Source: Clostridiales bacterium (GTDB taxonomy: Bacteria; Bacillota; Clostridia; Oscillospirales; Acutalibacteraceae). From it: a stretch of 6,344 nt of DNA. Within the stretch, counting starts at the first letter, position 1; the number at the start of each line of letters is the position of its first letter. Shown here piece after piece: positions 5,557 through 6,344 of this stretch. The stretch covers positions 1 through 6,344 of the forward strand of contig DXVY01000099.1 of NCBI GenBank assembly GCA_019417145.1. Reading direction: 5' to 3'. The position numbers and the translations under genes are program-made. Below the pieces are notes generated by a model. That model had not been told where the DNA came from, made no database searches, and was given only the letters and a program-made list of their open reading frames with translations.

Positions 5557-5591
5557 AGCCGGCCTGTCCCCGGAAAGGGGATGGGCCGGCT
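5557..5591. terminator. Bidirectional terminator between rnfB and the leftward XRE gene
   Basis: AGCCGGCC (5557-5564) pairs perfectly with GGCCGGCT (5584-5591). The stem continues inward through wobble pairs to CCCC/GGGG (5568-5571 with 5577-5580) around a GGAAA loop. The plus-strand tail is short (TCTTTG); the minus-strand tail is TTTT. It lies six bases after the rnfB stop and six bases after the stop of the convergent XRE gene, so it serves both. Confidence 0.85.
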
Positions 5592-5596
5592 CTTTG

Positions 5597-5839
5597 TCAT
5601 TCTGGGTCGACGTCGTATAAGGGCTGAAACAGCCGGGCGGGATGGTAGGAAAAATGCCTGGCCACATGGAAAATGACCGTAATCTGGGTATTGCCCGGCA
5701 TATTTCCGGCCTCAATCTTTCTGAGGATGGGAACGGTCACATGCATGATTTTGGCCATGGCGGTTAGGGATAATCCGTTTTTCTCCCGCAGGTATTTTAC
5801 GTTTTTGCAAAAGATTAGAAATTGATAATGTAGCTTCAT
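5597..5839 (-). CDS. Small XRE-family helix-turn-helix regulator
   Basis: An 80-residue protein made of little more than one Cro/C1-type DNA-binding domain. Residues 10-20 (FCKNVKYLREK) look like helix 1. GLSLTAMAKIMHV (22-34) forms the first part of the helix-turn-helix, and TVPILRKIEAG (35-45) is the recognition helix ending in the usual IE-G pattern. The C-terminal part (VARHFSYHPARLF) resembles the closing helices of the fold. I chose ATG at 5839 because AGGAG (5853-5849 on the minus strand) lies nine bases upstream; an in-frame extension to 5929 would add 30 residues that look like translated leader. It is convergent with rnfB and divergent from the XRE gene at 5968. Target genes are unknown; autoregulation through the shared intergenic dyads is inference. 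Confidence 0.85.
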   Translation of the reverse strand: MKLHYQFLIFCKNVKYLREKNGLSLTAMAKIMHVTVPILRKIEAGNMPGNTQITVIFHVARHFSYHPARLFQPLYDVDPE

Positions 5840-5862
5840 TTGCGCTCTCTCCTTTCCGCTTC

Positions 5863-5874
5863 GCATTATAATGC
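5863..5874. promoter_or_regulatory. 12-bp palindrome containing a TATAAT box
   Basis: GCATTATAATGC is a perfect palindrome 24 bases upstream of the leftward XRE start. It contains TATAAT on the minus strand (5870-5865), well placed as a -10 box for that gene. No convincing -35 hexamer is seen 16-18 bases further up. The palindrome could also be a repressor site lying on the promoter. Confidence 0.45.
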
Positions 5875-5898
5875 AAAACGAAAAGATACAGTGGATTT

Positions 5899-5916
5899 TA
5901 CATCTGAAAAGATGTA
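5899..5916. promoter_or_regulatory. Candidate operator dyad between the two XRE genes
   Basis: TACATCT (5899-5905) and AGATGTA (5910-5916) form a perfect 7-bp inverted repeat separated by GAAA. It lies about 13 bases upstream of TATAAA (5929-5934), a likely -10 box for the rightward XRE gene, so it would cover that promoter's -35 region. Size and symmetry suit a dimeric XRE-type repressor. Which of the two proteins binds it is not evident. Confidence 0.45.
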
Positions 5917-5967
5917 CACAAAAAATCATATAAAATTTTGTGCAAAGTAAAGGAGGCGTATTTTCCT

Positions 5968-6183
5968 ATGACTGTGGACAATTTGTTCCGGCGCATGGCC
6001 GAATTGAGGCTGACGGCCCAAAAAGTTTCTAAGGCCACCGGCATATCCTCCGGCAACATCAGCGACTGGAAGAGCGGGCGCAGCAAGCCGTCGGCAGCCA
6101 CGTTGTGTATATTGGCCGACTTTCTGGACTGCTCAGTGGATTACCTGCTGGGACGCACCCAGAATCCCAAGATGAACAAATGA
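5968..6183 (+). CDS. Small XRE-family helix-turn-helix regulator
   Basis: A 71-residue, single-domain Cro/C1-type protein. Helix 1 is NLFRRMAELRL (5-15). The helix-turn-helix covers TAQKVSKATGISSGNISDWKSGRSKPS (16-42), with the SSGNISDWKSG segment as recognition helix, followed by TLCILADFLDCSVDYLLGRT (45-64), the standard closing helices of this family. ATG 5968 was chosen because AAGGAGG (5950-5956) stands eleven bases upstream; an in-frame TTG at 5938 lies before this site. There is no ligand-binding or protease domain, so it is more likely a simple repressor or partner protein than a full phage CI. It is divergent from the XRE gene at 5597-5839 and ends directly at a strong terminator, forming its own transcription unit. 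Similar genes are common in mobile-element remnants of Clostridia, but no other such genes appear here. Confidence 0.88.
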   Translation: MTVDNLFRRMAELRLTAQKVSKATGISSGNISDWKSGRSKPSAATLCILADFLDCSVDYLLGRTQNPKMNK

Positions 6184-6188
6184 AAAAA

Positions 6189-6224
6189 AGCCTCGCCTCC
6201 GGCCAATAAGCCGGAGGCGAGGCT
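6189..6224. terminator. Strong bidirectional terminator, 15-bp perfect stem
   Basis: The stem arms at 6189-6203 and 6210-6224 are fully complementary over 15 bp (AGCCTCGCCTCCGGC on the left) with loop CAATAA. On the minus strand the stem is followed by seven T, an excellent terminator for the leftward gene ending at 6241. On the plus strand the tail is TCCTTCTTTCT, weaker but adequate for the XRE gene ending at 6183. Confidence 0.92.
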
Positions 6225-6240
6225 CCTTCTTTCTATATAT

Positions 6241-6344
6241 TTATCCCCGAATCAGCCGATCCATAATGGAGGGGCCGTACTGGATAAACAGGCCGGTATC
6301 GGCGGCCGTCTTTTCGGTAAAGACCGATACGCCCGCCTTAGGGG
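6241..6344 (-). CDS. C-terminal end of an unidentified leftward protein (partial)
   Basis: The minus strand stays open from the window edge to a TAA at 6243-6241, giving 33 residues that start PKAGVSVFTEK and end GPSIMDRLIRG. The other two minus frames contain stops or give an arginine/proline-rich shadow reading. Codon use with G/C in third positions matches the rnf genes, and a perfect terminator with a T tract lies 17 bases downstream in the right orientation. I do not recognise the family from this short piece and assign no function. Confidence 0.6.
   Translation of the reverse strand, partial: PKAGVSVFTEKTAADTGLFIQYGPSIMDRLIRG

Noticed and set aside
5840..5929. A 30-residue N-terminal extension of the leftward XRE gene.
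   Set aside because: The added residues (MIFCVHLFRCKIHCIF...) overlap the intergenic palindromes and the ribosome binding site; the shorter start at 5839 has good spacing and gives a standard HTH protein.

Overview
The window looks like part of a GC-rich chromosome from an anaerobic Firmicute (class Clostridia; an Oscillospiraceae/Ruminococcaceae-type gut anaerobe is my best guess). The evidence is an Rnf operon in the order C-D-G-E-A-B, strong AGGAGG-type ribosome binding sites, a clostridial-style multi-cluster RnfB, and small XRE regulators. This assignment is inference from sequence character, not a database match.

Left part (1-~480): no credible protein gene. The minus strand reads like a transcribed tRNA-related region. 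A near-perfect sigma-70/SigA promoter (TTGACA, 17 bp, TATAAT; 464 down to 436) points leftwards. It runs into two tandem ~150-bp repeat units, 180 bp apart, at 258-406 and 78-226. Each begins on the minus strand with the 5' half of a tRNA-Ser (acceptor 5' strand, D arm, anticodon stem 5' strand, loop CTCGAAA with anticodon CGA), then diverges from a tRNA and continues in a shared non-tRNA tail. A third tRNA-Ser start lies at 27 down to 1 and runs off the window, so it may be an intact tRNA-Ser gene. This is the least expected structure in the window.

Middle (~500-5600): a plausible rightward promoter (TTGCAT, 17 bp, TAGAAT; 503-531), a short leader with GC hairpins, then the compact operon rnfCDGEAB ending at a strong hairpin (5557-5591). 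Together the six products form the membrane-bound Rnf complex (ferredoxin:NAD+ oxidoreductase). RnfB takes electrons from ferredoxin, RnfG and RnfD carry covalent FMN, RnfA and RnfE hold the intramembrane Fe-S site, and RnfC reduces NAD+. The complex couples this to export of Na+ or H+. Diagnostic residues are present in all six. Four of the five gene junctions overlap, implying translational coupling.

Right part (5597-6183): two small helix-turn-helix (XRE family) genes arranged head to head. The leftward one shares the convergent terminator with rnfB. Their AT-rich intergenic region holds two perfect dyads that could be operators. A 15-bp bidirectional terminator (6189-6224) separates the rightward XRE gene from the 3' end of an unidentified leftward gene that runs off the right edge.
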